NCBI GenBank assembly: GCA_017990865.1
Contig: JAGNNB010000138.1
Coordinates: 1-7,669 of the forward strand
Length of the DNA: 7,669 nt
Reading direction: 5' to 3'
DNA from: Lysobacteraceae bacterium
Lineage (GTDB): Bacteria; Pseudomonadota; Gammaproteobacteria; Xanthomonadales; Xanthomonadaceae
Part shown: positions 1 through 6,595 of the stretch, one piece after another
Position numbering within the stretch: the stretch's first letter is position 1
Layout of the letters: each line of letters begins with the position of its first letter
Program-made: the position numbers and the translations under genes
Notes under the pieces: model-generated
Database searches by the model: none
What the model was told of the DNA's origin: nothing
The model's input: only the letters and a program-made list of their open reading frames with translations

Positions 1-33
1 TGCCAAATCCAGCGCGACTCGACTAATCTTCAT
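1..33 (-). CDS. IS110/IS1111-family transposase, N-terminal fragment (cut by window edge)
   Basis: Only the first 11 codons are in the window; the minus strand reads MKISRVALDLA and continues past base 1. This is the characteristic opening of IS110-family DEDD transposases, where the Asp of the (V/L)DLA motif is the first catalytic acidic residue of the RuvC-like fold. The ATG at 33-31 is preceded by a strong Shine-Dalgarno (AGGAGG within 40-46, read on the minus strand) at suitable spacing, which fixes the start. Members recombine DNA guided by a structured bridge RNA encoded in one element end. Because only 11 residues are visible, the family call rests on this motif plus the adjoining end structure; whether the full gene is intact cannot be seen. 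Confidence 0.72.
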   Translation of the reverse strand, partial: MKISRVALDLA

Positions 34-36
34 GGC

Positions 37-112
37 GGACTCCTCCTGCTGTGTGACTGGTCGTAACAACCTCCAGTCTGGCACCTAGATGCCGTATCAG
101 TGGGAGGAGTCC
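37..112 (-). repeat. 10-bp inverted repeat enclosing two small hairpins; contains the transposase RBS
   Basis: The outer arms are 37-46 and 103-112 (perfect, 10 bp). Inside, ACTGG at 56-60 can pair with CCAGT at 73-77, and GGCA at 80-83 with TGCC at 90-93. On the minus-strand transcript the 37-46 arm carries the GGAGG Shine-Dalgarno of the transposase, so folding would bury the ribosome binding site. The pairing is read directly from the sequence; its regulatory role is inference. Confidence 0.55.
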
Positions 113-120
113 ATTCCATT

Positions 121-146
121 GGGTAAGCGCGTAGCGCGCACCCGGG
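121..146 (+). repeat. REP-like palindrome, left side apparently lost to the IS insertion
   Basis: The segment folds as GGGT (121-124) with ACCC (140-143) and an inner GCGC (127-130) with GCGC (134-137) around a GTA loop. It shares GGGTAAG, then a variable hairpin tip, then GCACCCGGG with the inverted copy at 192-220. The copy at 192-220 has CCC before GGGTAAG, whereas here bases 118-120 are ATT, so the outer left arm is missing exactly where the insertion sequence ends. Confidence 0.6.
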
Positions 147-190
147 AAAACGTAAGCGACGATCCGTCCGCGGCGCTTTAAGAACAAAAG

Positions 191-224
191 CCCCGGGTGC
201 GGCCTGTGGCCTTACCCGGGCTAC
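191..224 (-). repeat. REP-like palindrome, complete copy in opposite orientation
   Basis: CCCGGGT (192-198) pairs with ACCCGGG (214-220), and GGCC (201-204) with GGCC (208-211) around a TGT loop. Read on the minus strand it starts with GTAG (224-221), a hallmark tetranucleotide of REP sequences. Together with 121-146 it makes a head-to-head pair resembling a BIME, located just upstream of the nuclease-STAND gene. Confidence 0.65.
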
Positions 225-233
225 TTACTGTCG

Positions 234-247
234 TAAAATTGGACCCA
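234..247 (+). promoter_or_regulatory. possible -10 element for leaderless transcription of the nuclease-STAND gene
   Basis: TAAAAT at 234-239 resembles a sigma70 -10 box and ends seven bases before the ATG at 247, so transcription could start at or beside the A of the start codon. No convincing Shine-Dalgarno lies upstream (only a GGA at 241-243, too close to the start). A -35 candidate, TTACCC at 212-217, is weak and overlaps the REP arm. This is a suggestion from spacing only. Confidence 0.3.
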
Positions 248-2541
248 TGTACGAACTGCACAACCTCGGCTGGAGCAGCTTCCAGCAGCTTTGCCTGGCG
301 ATTGCCCGCGAGATACTCGGGCAGACCGTCGAGTCGTACCTGGACTCGAACGATGGCGGGCGTGATGGTGCTTTCGCTGGCACCTGGAAGCCCACTGGAA
401 AGGAAGTCCTCACTGGCCGCTTCGTCATCCAGTGCAAATTTACGAGCCGCAGCGGGTATGTGTTGAAGCTATCCGACCTGACCGACGAGGTGACCAAGGC
501 GAAGCGCCTTGTCGCCGCAGGCCGTTGCGACAACTACGTATTGATGAGCAACGCCGGGGTGACTGGCACTCGGGCGCAAGAGATCCAAGCAGTTTTTCGA
601 GAGGCTGGCGCCAAGCATGTCGTCATTTTGGGAGCCACGTGGATAACGCAACAGATCCTTGAAAATAAGCGTCTTAGGATGTTGGTGCCACGTGTGTACG
701 GGTTGGGCGATCTGAGTCAGATCCTTGATGAGCGCGCCTATGCGCAAGCTCGCGCCATTATCGAATCACTGCGGGAAGACCTCGCTAAAGTAGTCGTGAC
801 CGATGCCTACCAGCGAGCTGCGGAGGCGCTGGACCGGCATAGCTTCGTGCTGCTAGTCGGTGAGCCCGCCGCGGGCAAGACAACGATCGCCTCTATGCTC
901 GCTATGGCAGCGCTCGACCAATGGAATGCCTCGCTGCTTAAGCTGGATGAGCCCGCGGAAGTGGCTAAACGCTGGAATCCGGACGAGCCGTCCCAGTTCT
1001 TCTGGCTAGACGATGCCTTCGGCGTAACGCAGTACGAAGAATTTCTCGCGAATGGATGGAATCGCATTCTGCCGCAGTTGAAGCCGATGTTGCGTAACGG
1101 TGCCAAGATTGTCATGACTTCGCGCGATTACATCTACAACCGTGCGCGTCGAGATCTCAAAGAAAGCGCTTTCCCACTGTTCAAAGAGAGCCAGGTGGTC
1201 ATCGATGTGCATGCACTGAGTGAGCAGGAACGCCGTCATATCCTCTACAACCATTTGAAGCTCGGCAAGCAGCCGCGTAATTTTCTTGCGAAGATCAAGC
1301 CGCATCTGGACACGGTCGCCGACCACCCCCGTTTCATCCCCGAGATGGCCCGACGCCTGGGGGACCCGCTGTTTACCAAGGGCCTGTTTGTCGATCCGTA
1401 CAGCCTGGGACAGTTCCTCGAACGGCGCGAGCAGTTGCTACATGAGGTGCTGCAAGGTCTGGATGCCAACAGCAAGGCTGCCCTGGCGCTCATCTACATG
1501 CGTAACGACCGCTTGACCAGCCCGATCGAATTGCAGCCGGCGGAGACCGATGCCCTACAGCGCCTAGGCAGCGACCTCGGTAGTTGTATCAGCGCTTTGG
1601 AGGCCTTGATGGGCAGCTTGGTAGTGCATACCAGCGCCAGCGGCGAATCGGTCTGGCGATTCAAACATCCCACCATTGGCGATGCGTATGCGGCCCTGCT
1701 GGTACAAAGCCCGGAGTTACTCGGCATTTATCTGCAAGGCAGCGCCCCGGAGCGACTTATCGAGCAGGTCACTTGCGGAGATGTGGGCATGGAAAAGGCC
1801 GTTGTGGTTCTGACCGCTCTGTTTCCCAAGATAGTCACTAAGCTTGAGGAACTGACCGAAGCTCGCACTCACAAGAATCCGTGGTGGTCTATGTGGTCTG
1901 CCCGGCAAAGCCTCTACGGCTTTCTGGCTACACGCTGCTCTAAGGAGTTTCTGGAGGGCTACCTTGAAAGCCACCCCGAATTGCTCGCCTCCATTTCTAA
2001 GCCAGGCCTGATGCTCAGCGTCATGTCAGAGGTGCGACTCGTCGCGAGGCTTCACACATTTGGCCTTCTTCCCGAACACTATCGACTGGAGTTCATAGAG
2101 ACGGTCAGCGAATACGCCATTGAAGGCAGGGATACCGACGCAATTGATGACTCGTGGATCCGTAGTGTTTTTATGCCCGCCGAGCATGCCAACCTAATCG
2201 CGCAGGTACAGGCGCAACTCCTGCCAAAATTGGCGGATGTGCGTCGAGAACATCAAAACGATTGCAGCTCCGACGATTCGCGAGAGGATCACATGTATTC
2301 CTTCGTAGCATCACTGGATACGTTGCGCCGTTGCTTTTCCCAAGACCCTGCAGCGCTAGCCATTGTCGACGCCGAAGCGCACAAGGCCCGAGACTGGATT
2401 GATGAGGACGACAGCAGCCCGTCCGCACCGCCGCCGCGAAAGCTAGGCAAGCTCAATCCGCAGTCGGGCGCAAACTCGGTGCGCAGCATCTTCGATGACA
2501 TCGATGCCATCGGCAGCGCGTCCGAAGATGAGCGGAATTGA
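247..2541 (+). CDS. Mrr-type nuclease / STAND NTPase fusion, putative antiphage defence protein
   Basis: The 764-residue product has three parts. Residues 1-150 resemble an Mrr-type PD-(D/E)xK nuclease: GGRDG at 37-41 supplies the acidic residue D40, and QCK at 62-64 gives the Q-x-K signature. Residues about 185-490 form a P-loop NTPase of STAND (nSTAND3-like) type: Walker A GEPAAGKT at 205-212, Walker B FFWLDD at 251-256, a sensor-like KIVMTSRD at 287-294, then a helical/winged-helix region with HPRFIPEMARRL at 360-371 and RFKHPTIGDAYA at 471-482. Residues 490-764 are not recognised; they hold acidic patches and end with SIFDDIDA. No signal peptide or membrane segment is seen, so it is probably cytoplasmic. 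STAND proteins switch on when a C-terminal sensor binds a trigger; with a nuclease effector the expected outcome is DNA cleavage in infected cells. The start at 247 keeps the nuclease fold complete. Lower GC than its neighbours and the adjacent IS suggest acquisition. The domain call is firm; the defence role is inferred. Confidence 0.85.
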   Translation: MYELHNLGWSSFQQLCLAIAREILGQTVESYLDSNDGGRDGAFAGTWKPTGKEVLTGRFVIQCKFTSRSGYVLKLSDLTDEVTKAKRLVAAGRCDNYVLMSNAGVTGTRAQEIQAVFREAGAKHVVILGATWITQQILENKRLRMLVPRVYGLGDLSQILDERAYAQARAIIESLREDLAKVVVTDAYQRAAEALDRHSFVLLVGEPAAGKTTIASMLAMAALDQWNASLLKLDEPAEVAKRWNPDEPSQFFWLDDAFGVTQYEEFLANGWNRILPQLKPMLRNGAKIVMTSRDYIYNRARRDLKESAFPLFKESQVVIDVHALSEQERRHILYNHLKLGKQPRNFLAKIKPHLDTVADHPRFIPEMARRLGDPLFTKGLFVDPYSLGQFLERREQLLHEVLQGLDANSKAALALIYMRNDRLTSPIELQPAETDALQRLGSDLGSCISALEALMGSLVVHTSASGESVWRFKHPTIGDAYAALLVQSPELLGIYLQGSAPERLIEQVTCGDVGMEKAVVVLTALFPKIVTKLEELTEARTHKNPWWSMWSARQSLYGFLATRCSKEFLEGYLESHPELLASISKPGLMLSVMSEVRLVARLHTFGLLPEHYRLEFIETVSEYAIEGRDTDAIDDSWIRSVFMPAEHANLIAQVQAQLLPKLADVRREHQNDCSSDDSREDHMYSFVASLDTLRRCFSQDPAALAIVDAEAHKARDWIDEDDSSPSAPPPRKLGKLNPQSGANSVRSIFDDIDAIGSASEDERN

Positions 2542-2637
2542 GCTCTAGCTGATGATGTCTTCGGTGCCAACTGATCTACGCGTAACGCTTTGCCCTTCTC
2601 GACGTAACATCTTTCGAACTCGCCCAAGACGCAACCT

Positions 2638-2672
2638 GTAGGGCGGAACCGCCGAAGGCGTTTCCGCCCTAC
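2638..2672. repeat. REP-like hairpin between convergent genes, possible bidirectional terminator
   Basis: GTAGGGCGGAA (2638-2648) is perfectly complementary to TTCCGCCCTAC (2662-2672), 11 bp. After one mismatch, an inner CGCC-GAA-GGCG hairpin (2650-2660) extends it. It lies between the convergent nuclease-STAND gene and upp. The GTAG start and GC-rich stem fit the REP class. No T-run follows on either strand, so intrinsic termination would be weak; a REP role in 3'-end protection is the alternative. Confidence 0.65.
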
Positions 2673-2725
2673 GAATGTTCACTCTGGTTCGCAATATTCG
2701 AATGTTCACTTCGGTTCGCGATCTT
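2672..2725. repeat. 27-bp tandem duplication
   Basis: Two adjacent 27-bp units, 2672-2698 and 2699-2725, both start with CGAATGTTCACT and share GGTTCGC. They match at 23 of 27 positions. The array directly follows the 2638-2672 hairpin and ends six bases before the upp stop codon. No coding function is apparent. Confidence 0.7.
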
Positions 2726-2730
2726 CTACC

Positions 2731-3363
2731 TCACCCCTCAGGCGTCCCAAACACCCGATCTCCCGCATCGCCGAGGCCCGGCAAAATATAGCCATGGTCG
2801 TTCAAGCGTTCGTCGATCGCGGCGGTGTAGACCTCGGTGTCGGGATGCTTCGCTTCCAGTGCGCGTAGGCCTTCGGGGGCGGAGACGAGGAAGATGGCTT
2901 TGATGCGGGCGACGCCGGCGGTTTTGAGGGCGTCGATGGCGGCGATGGCGCTGCCGCCGGTGGCGAGCATGGGGTCGATGAGAATCGCGGTGCGGCCGGC
3001 GATGTCGCGCACGAAGCGTTGGTAGTACGCGTGCGGTTGCAGCGTGGTTTCGTCGCGGCGAAGACCAATCACGCTGACCGGCGCGTTCGGCAGCAACACT
3101 TGCACACCGGGCAGAAAGCCGAGGCCCGCGCGCAGGATCGGTACCAGCGTGATACGCGATTGATCGCAGCGCCCGACCTGCAGCGGTCCGGCCCAGGTGT
3201 CGATCTGCGTATTGGTCAGCGACAAATCGGCGGTGGCCTCGTAGGCCAACAGTGTCGCGATTTCGCCGACCACTTGCCGAAACAGCGACGGAGCGGTGGC
3301 GGCGTCGCGCAGGAGGCCGAGTTTGTGACGAACGAGCGGGTGACGGACTTCGACGATGCGCAT
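2731..3363 (-). CDS. upp: uracil phosphoribosyltransferase
   Basis: This enzyme salvages uracil by joining it to PRPP to give UMP and pyrophosphate, in the cytoplasm. The 210-residue product has the usual bacterial length. Family signatures are all present: the N-terminal [13 protein letters not shown] at 8-20, YEATADL at 41-47, VPILRAGLG at 74-82, the PRPP-binding loop [10 protein letters not shown] at 129-138, and the uracil-binding C-terminal [17 protein letters not shown] at 191-207. The ATG at 3363 gives the standard UPRTase N-terminus (MRIVEVRHP); a modest AGG lies about 9 bases upstream. It is monocistronic as far as can be seen: the next gene on the same strand ends 251 bp upstream behind palindromic repeats. 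No key residue is missing. Confidence 0.97.
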   Translation of the reverse strand: MRIVEVRHPLVRHKLGLLRDAATAPSLFRQVVGEIATLLAYEATADLSLTNTQIDTWAGPLQVGRCDQSRITLVPILRAGLGFLPGVQVLLPNAPVSVIGLRRDETTLQPHAYYQRFVRDIAGRTAILIDPMLATGGSAIAAIDALKTAGVARIKAIFLVSAPEGLRALEAKHPDTEVYTAAIDERLNDHGYILPGLGDAGDRVFGTPEG

Positions 3364-3426
3364 GCGACGACCTGCGGGTGGAGTGGGCGACTTAAAGTTT
3401 GTTCAAAACCTTCTGGGACATGATCT

Positions 3427-3455
3427 CCTCCCCTTGCGCGCAGCGCAGGGGGAGG
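3427..3455. repeat. GC-rich intergenic palindrome 1
   Basis: CCTCCCC (3427-3433) pairs with GGGGAGG (3449-3455). The stem continues inward as TTGCG with CGCAG, including one G-T pair, to a five-base loop at 3439-3443, giving about 12 bp in all. It lies upstream of upp and downstream of the hydrolase gene, both on the minus strand, so it may help end the kinase operon's transcript or be a dispersed repeat. Confidence 0.55.
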
Positions 3456-3490
3456 TCGGGAGGGGGGGCAAACGCCGAGATGGCATTCAA

Positions 3491-3531
3491 CCCCTCCCCA
3501 GCCCTCAGCTTCGCTTCGCGAAAGGGAGGGG
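3491..3531. repeat. GC-rich intergenic palindrome 2
   Basis: CCCCTCCC (3491-3498) is perfectly complementary to GGGAGGGG (3524-3531). The loop contains a further small palindrome, TTCGCGAA, at 3515-3522. Its pyrimidine/purine arms echo palindrome 1 (3427-3455), and a G-run (3458-3468) between them could pair with the C-rich arm as an alternative fold. The rest of the 3364-3614 gap shows no gene. Confidence 0.5.
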
Positions 3532-3614
3532 ACACCCTTCAAGCCTAGCCACAAAATCGATGCAGTGACGTGAGATCAGTCAAGGCACATGAAGGTCGTG
3601 AACAGAGCCCTAGC

Positions 3615-4313
3615 CTAACCGAGCCCAGCGGCGAAGCGCATCACTTCGTCCGCGGCGGCGGTCGTGCGCGTTTGCAGCAGCAGATGCGGGCCGTCGAATG
3701 CGGCTTCGCGCGCGTCGCGCAGGCCGTCGAGCAATTCGCGGGTGGCGCGCGGACGCAGCAGGCGGTCGTGTCGCGCCCGCAGGCAGAGCGTTGGTACCGC
3801 GATGTCGGCGAGCCGCGCGGTCATGTCCACGCGCATCGCGGCGGCCGCGCGTACGCGTACGACGGCGGGCGCGAGGCCGAGGAGCGCGCTGCGTAATTCG
3901 CGCCGCAGCGCGGGCGTCGCCCAACGGCCCAGCAATATCGCCGACAGCAGCGGCATCGGCGCTGCGCGCACGGGCGCGATACGCATCAACGGAGCGAGCG
4001 ACGAGATCAACGGCACCGGCGCGCGCGCGAACGTGGTGGACAGCACCAGACCGATCAAATTCGACGGCGGCTTCGCGGCGATGGCGATCGCCACCGGCCC
4101 GGAAAACGATTCGCCCAGCAGCACGGACGGCGCGTCCTGCGGCAGGCGTGCGCGGGCGTAGGTTTCGAGCGCGGCGTAATCCATCGGCGTATCGTGCGGA
4201 TACGCGATGGCATGCACGGAAGCGAACGCGGGTTTAGCGGCTTCGACGAATGCGCCGAGCAGGCGCGTGGTGCCGTCCAGCCCAGGCAATACGCACAACA
4301 CCGCACGCGTCAT
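3615..4313 (-). CDS. alpha/beta hydrolase, third gene of the kinase operon
   Basis: The 232-residue product is a compact alpha/beta hydrolase. It opens with VLPGLDGTT (8-16), which fits the oxyanion-hole strand and loop. The nucleophile elbow is GESFSG at 67-72 with S69 as the likely nucleophile; the spacing is G-x-S-x-S-G rather than canonical G-x-S-x-G. D183 (in RARHDRLL) and H210 (in [10 protein letters not shown]) are in place to complete the triad. No signal peptide is evident. The ATG at 4313 overlaps the regulator's TGA as ATGA, so translational coupling is likely. A longer open frame upstream is antisense to nothing useful: it runs out of frame through the regulator gene and is ignored. 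The substrate is unknown; an esterase or BioH-like activity is possible but cannot be assigned from sequence. Presence in a BaeSR-like operon hints at an envelope or lipid role, which is speculative. Confidence 0.83.
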   Translation of the reverse strand: MTRAVLCVLPGLDGTTRLLGAFVEAAKPAFASVHAIAYPHDTPMDYAALETYARARLPQDAPSVLLGESFSGPVAIAIAAKPPSNLIGLVLSTTFARAPVPLISSLAPLMRIAPVRAAPMPLLSAILLGRWATPALRRELRSALLGLAPAVVRVRAAAAMRVDMTARLADIAVPTLCLRARHDRLLRPRATRELLDGLRDAREAAFDGPHLLLQTRTTAAADEVMRFAAGLG

Positions 4314-5023
4314 GCGTCCGCGTCCCAATCCAGTTTGTAGCCCACGCCGTAGACCGAGATCAGCGGATCGCGCGCGCCGCTGTCGACAATCTTGCGGCGC
4401 AGATTCTTGATATGGCTGTCGACGGTGCGGTCGCTCACCACACGATGATCCAGATACAGGCTTTCGATCAACTGCGTGCGCGACATCACGCGGCCGGGGC
4501 GCGTGTGCAGCGTTTGCAGCAGCCGGAATTCGACCGGCGTCAGCGGCAACAATGTGCCGTTGACGCGCGCTTCCAGGCGCTCGTCGTCCAAGCGCAGCGG
4601 CGATGGCGTTTGCGCGTCGGCGGCCTGCGCGCGACGCAGCACGGCTTTCACCCGCGCCACCACTTCGCGCGGGCTGAAGGGCTTGCAGATGTAATCGTCC
4701 GCGCCGAGCTCCAGGCCGAGCAACCGATCGATTTCGTCGACGCGCGCGGTCAACATCAGGATGGGCATCTGCGCGATGCGCGGGTCGGGCGAGGCGCGCA
4801 CCGCGCGGCAGACGCTGAGACCGTCGAGTTCGGGCAGCATCAGATCGAGCAGGACCGCGTCGGGCGGCGGCGTTTCGGGCGCCTGCATCCGAATGCGAGC
4901 GAGCGCCTGCGTGCCGGTGTCCGCCGTTTCGGTGGCGTAACCGGAGGCATGCAGGTAATCGCAGAGCAAAGCGGCGAGTTTGGGCTCGTCTTCGACCACC
5001 AACACCAGCGGCTGCACGCTCAT
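4310..5023 (-). CDS. baeR: BaeR-like OmpR-family response regulator
   Basis: The 237-residue product has a receiver domain (1-130) followed by an OmpR/PhoB-type winged helix (about 142-235). The acidic pocket is E11/D12, the phospho-acceptor is D60 in [12 protein letters not shown], the conserved Thr/Ser is T92 in LTAR, and the switch lysine is K114 in [16 protein letters not shown]. From memory, [19 protein letters not shown] and the recognition-helix stretch [15 protein letters not shown] match E. coli BaeR nearly word for word, which is why BaeR is favoured over other OmpR-family members. The ATG at 5023 overlaps the kinase stop as ATGA, and no strong Shine-Dalgarno precedes it, so coupling to the kinase is expected. 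It should be phosphorylated by the adjacent sensor and bind the boxes at 6596-6682. Confidence 0.92.
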   Translation of the reverse strand: MSVQPLVLVVEDEPKLAALLCDYLHASGYATETADTGTQALARIRMQAPETPPPDAVLLDLMLPELDGLSVCRAVRASPDPRIAQMPILMLTARVDEIDRLLGLELGADDYICKPFSPREVVARVKAVLRRAQAADAQTPSPLRLDDERLEARVNGTLLPLTPVEFRLLQTLHTRPGRVMSRTQLIESLYLDHRVVSDRTVDSHIKNLRRKIVDSGARDPLISVYGVGYKLDWDADA

Positions 5024-6510
5024 GCGACGACGCCGCGCGGCAATTCGATTTCGATGCGCAAGCCGCCCAACGGCGAGGCGTGCGCATCGATGCGGCCGCC
5101 GTGCGCTTCGACGATGTTGCGGCAGATCGCGAGGCCCAAACCGGCACCGCCGAATTGCCGGCTGCGCGAAGGTTCGACGCGATACAGACGATCGAACAAA
5201 CGCGGCAACGCCTCGTCGGGCACGCCGGGCGCGGTGTCGTCGATACGCAGACGGCAACGCGCTTCGCCGGCATCGTCGATGGATTCGAGCGCGACGACGA
5301 CACGACCGGGCGTGTCGGTATAACGCGCGACGTTGGCGAGCACGTTGTCGAGCAATTGACGCAGACGCGCGCGATCGCCGCGGGCGATGGGGCAGGGCGG
5401 CAGCGTCGCCTCGCAGACGATTCCGGCCGCGCGCAGCGCGTCTTCGTGCGTGCGCAGGGCCTCGGTTACCAGCGCGCCGAAGTCCAGCGGTTCGAAGCGA
5501 TAACTCAGCGCTTCCGCGTCCGAGAGCGATAGGTCGTAAAGATCGTCCACCAAGTCGCGCAGGCGCGCGCATTCGGCTTGCAGCGATGCCAGACGCGCCG
5601 CGTCGACGTTGCGTATGCCGTCCTGCAGCGCTTGGATCTCCCCGCTGAGAATGCTGATCGGCGTGCGCAGTTCGTGCGCGATGTCGGCGCCCCAGCGCCG
5701 CCGCGCGTCGCGATGACGTTCCAGCGCGGTGGCGAGTGCATTGAAGTCGTCGGCGAGTGCACCGAGTTCGTCGTCGCGTCGGATATCGATACGCGCGGCG
5801 TAATCGCCGGCCGCCAAGGCCTGCGCGCCGACCGCGAGCGCGCGCACCGGGCGCAACAACCAACGCGACAGCCACCACGCCGCCAACACCGCGACGATCA
5901 ACAGCGAGACGCCGACGATCGCCAACGTGCGGTGCTGACTGCGCGCGAAGTCGAGATCCATGTTCGAGCGCAGCCGCGGCAGCGGCGCGACGAGCAAACG
6001 TCCGACGAGGCGGCCGTCGTGCCGCAGTTCGATCGCGGGCGCATCGCGCGGAACGGCGGGATTGCCGGCGACGATGGCGTCGTCGGCGTCCAGCAACAGT
6101 AGGCGCGACGGCAATGCGGCGGCGTTGCGGGGCGGGTAAGGCACCAGCGACGGTCCGTGCATTTCGGGGTCGAAGCGGCCGCCGCGCCTATCGCGATCGA
6201 ACGGCGGGCGCATCGGTTCGCGGCGCGCGGGATGCGGAGGCGGTCGTCCGTCCGGGGCATCCGCGCCGATCTGCAGCAGGCGATGCATGCGCCGAGCGTC
6301 GCCTTCGAGGAAACGCCAATCGCCTTCACGGGCGTAGGCGTCCACCAGCGCTTGCGATACGACTTCCAGCCGCTCGCGCTCCAGGCGATTCACGTATTCC
6401 AGAAAGCCTTGCTGGAAGCTGTGCGCCTGCAGCAGCGCGAACGCCGCCATCGCCGCGGCGCTGGGCAGGGCGATGGCGAGGAAGAGGCGATGCCAGAGTC
6501 GAAGCGTCAT
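5020..6510 (-). CDS. baeS: BaeS-like envelope-stress sensor histidine kinase
   Basis: The 496-residue inner-membrane kinase has TM1 at about 8-28, a periplasmic domain 29-195, TM2 at about 196-216 and HAMP at 217-268. The phospho-acceptor is H279 in IAHELRTP. The catalytic domain has an N-box around [13 protein letters not shown] (386-398), a G1-type motif [10 protein letters not shown] (424-433), [12 protein letters not shown] (438-449) and GGAGLGLAI (454-462). The APGV form of G1 and the RFYR-like F-box are typical of BaeS. The periplasmic part begins like BaeS ([14 protein letters not shown], then DWRFL) but carries an extra Pro/Arg/His-rich stretch at about 87-120. The start at 6510 puts TM1 near the N-terminus as in BaeS; the frame stays open to 6675, but that extension covers the promoter region and is not BaeS-like. 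It is the first gene of the operon, followed by the regulator with a 4-base overlap. Confidence 0.92.
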   Translation of the reverse strand: MTLRLWHRLFLAIALPSAAAMAAFALLQAHSFQQGFLEYVNRLERERLEVVSQALVDAYAREGDWRFLEGDARRMHRLLQIGADAPDGRPPPHPARREPMRPPFDRDRRGGRFDPEMHGPSLVPYPPRNAAALPSRLLLLDADDAIVAGNPAVPRDAPAIELRHDGRLVGRLLVAPLPRLRSNMDLDFARSQHRTLAIVGVSLLIVAVLAAWWLSRWLLRPVRALAVGAQALAAGDYAARIDIRRDDELGALADDFNALATALERHRDARRRWGADIAHELRTPISILSGEIQALQDGIRNVDAARLASLQAECARLRDLVDDLYDLSLSDAEALSYRFEPLDFGALVTEALRTHEDALRAAGIVCEATLPPCPIARGDRARLRQLLDNVLANVARYTDTPGRVVVALESIDDAGEARCRLRIDDTAPGVPDEALPRLFDRLYRVEPSRSRQFGGAGLGLAICRNIVEAHGGRIDAHASPLGGLRIEIELPRGVVA

Positions 6511-6595
6511 GGGTCGGTTTCGCGGCGATTGCGACACCTTAGCCCGATCGCGGCGGTCGCGAAACGCATCGAGGCCGGGCGCGCGCGGATTCCAC

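Larger units (their letters stand above)
1..120 (-). mobile_element. IS110/IS1111-type insertion sequence, transposase-proximal end
   Basis: This is the end of an insertion sequence containing the transposase start and about 87 bp of noncoding DNA. A perfect 10-bp inverted repeat, GGACTCCTCC at 37-46 and GGAGGAGTCC at 103-112, brackets the noncoding segment. The outer boundary is put at about 120 because base 121 onward matches a REP-like palindrome whose other copy (192-220) keeps the left-hand bases missing here. The short 5' noncoding length suits the IS1111 subgroup, in which the bridge RNA lies at the other end, better than the IS110 subgroup with its long 5' leader. The other element end is outside the window, so the boundary and target core are inferred. 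Confidence 0.62.

Noticed and set aside
34..120. Complete bridge RNA of the insertion sequence
   Set aside because: About 87 bp is short for a full two-loop bridge RNA, and the IS1111 subgroup encodes it at the opposite end; only a structured leader is supported.
2638..2725. CRISPR-like array
   Set aside because: There are only two directly abutting 27-bp units with no spacers, plus one REP-like hairpin, and no cas gene.
4314..5303. Upstream extension of the hydrolase reading frame (562 codons in total)
   Set aside because: It runs in another frame through the regulator and kinase genes, with low-complexity Arg/Ala-rich translation; the real protein starts at 4313 at the ATGA overlap.
4250..5323. 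357-codon plus-strand open frame opposite the regulator and kinase
   Set aside because: High-GC genes commonly leave long antisense frames open. The product is Arg/Gln/His-rich without any domain, and well-defined genes occupy the other strand.
5024..5878. Upstream extension of the response-regulator reading frame
   Set aside because: The extension is an Arg-rich shadow of the kinase gene; [14 protein letters not shown] at 5023 is the normal receiver-domain start.
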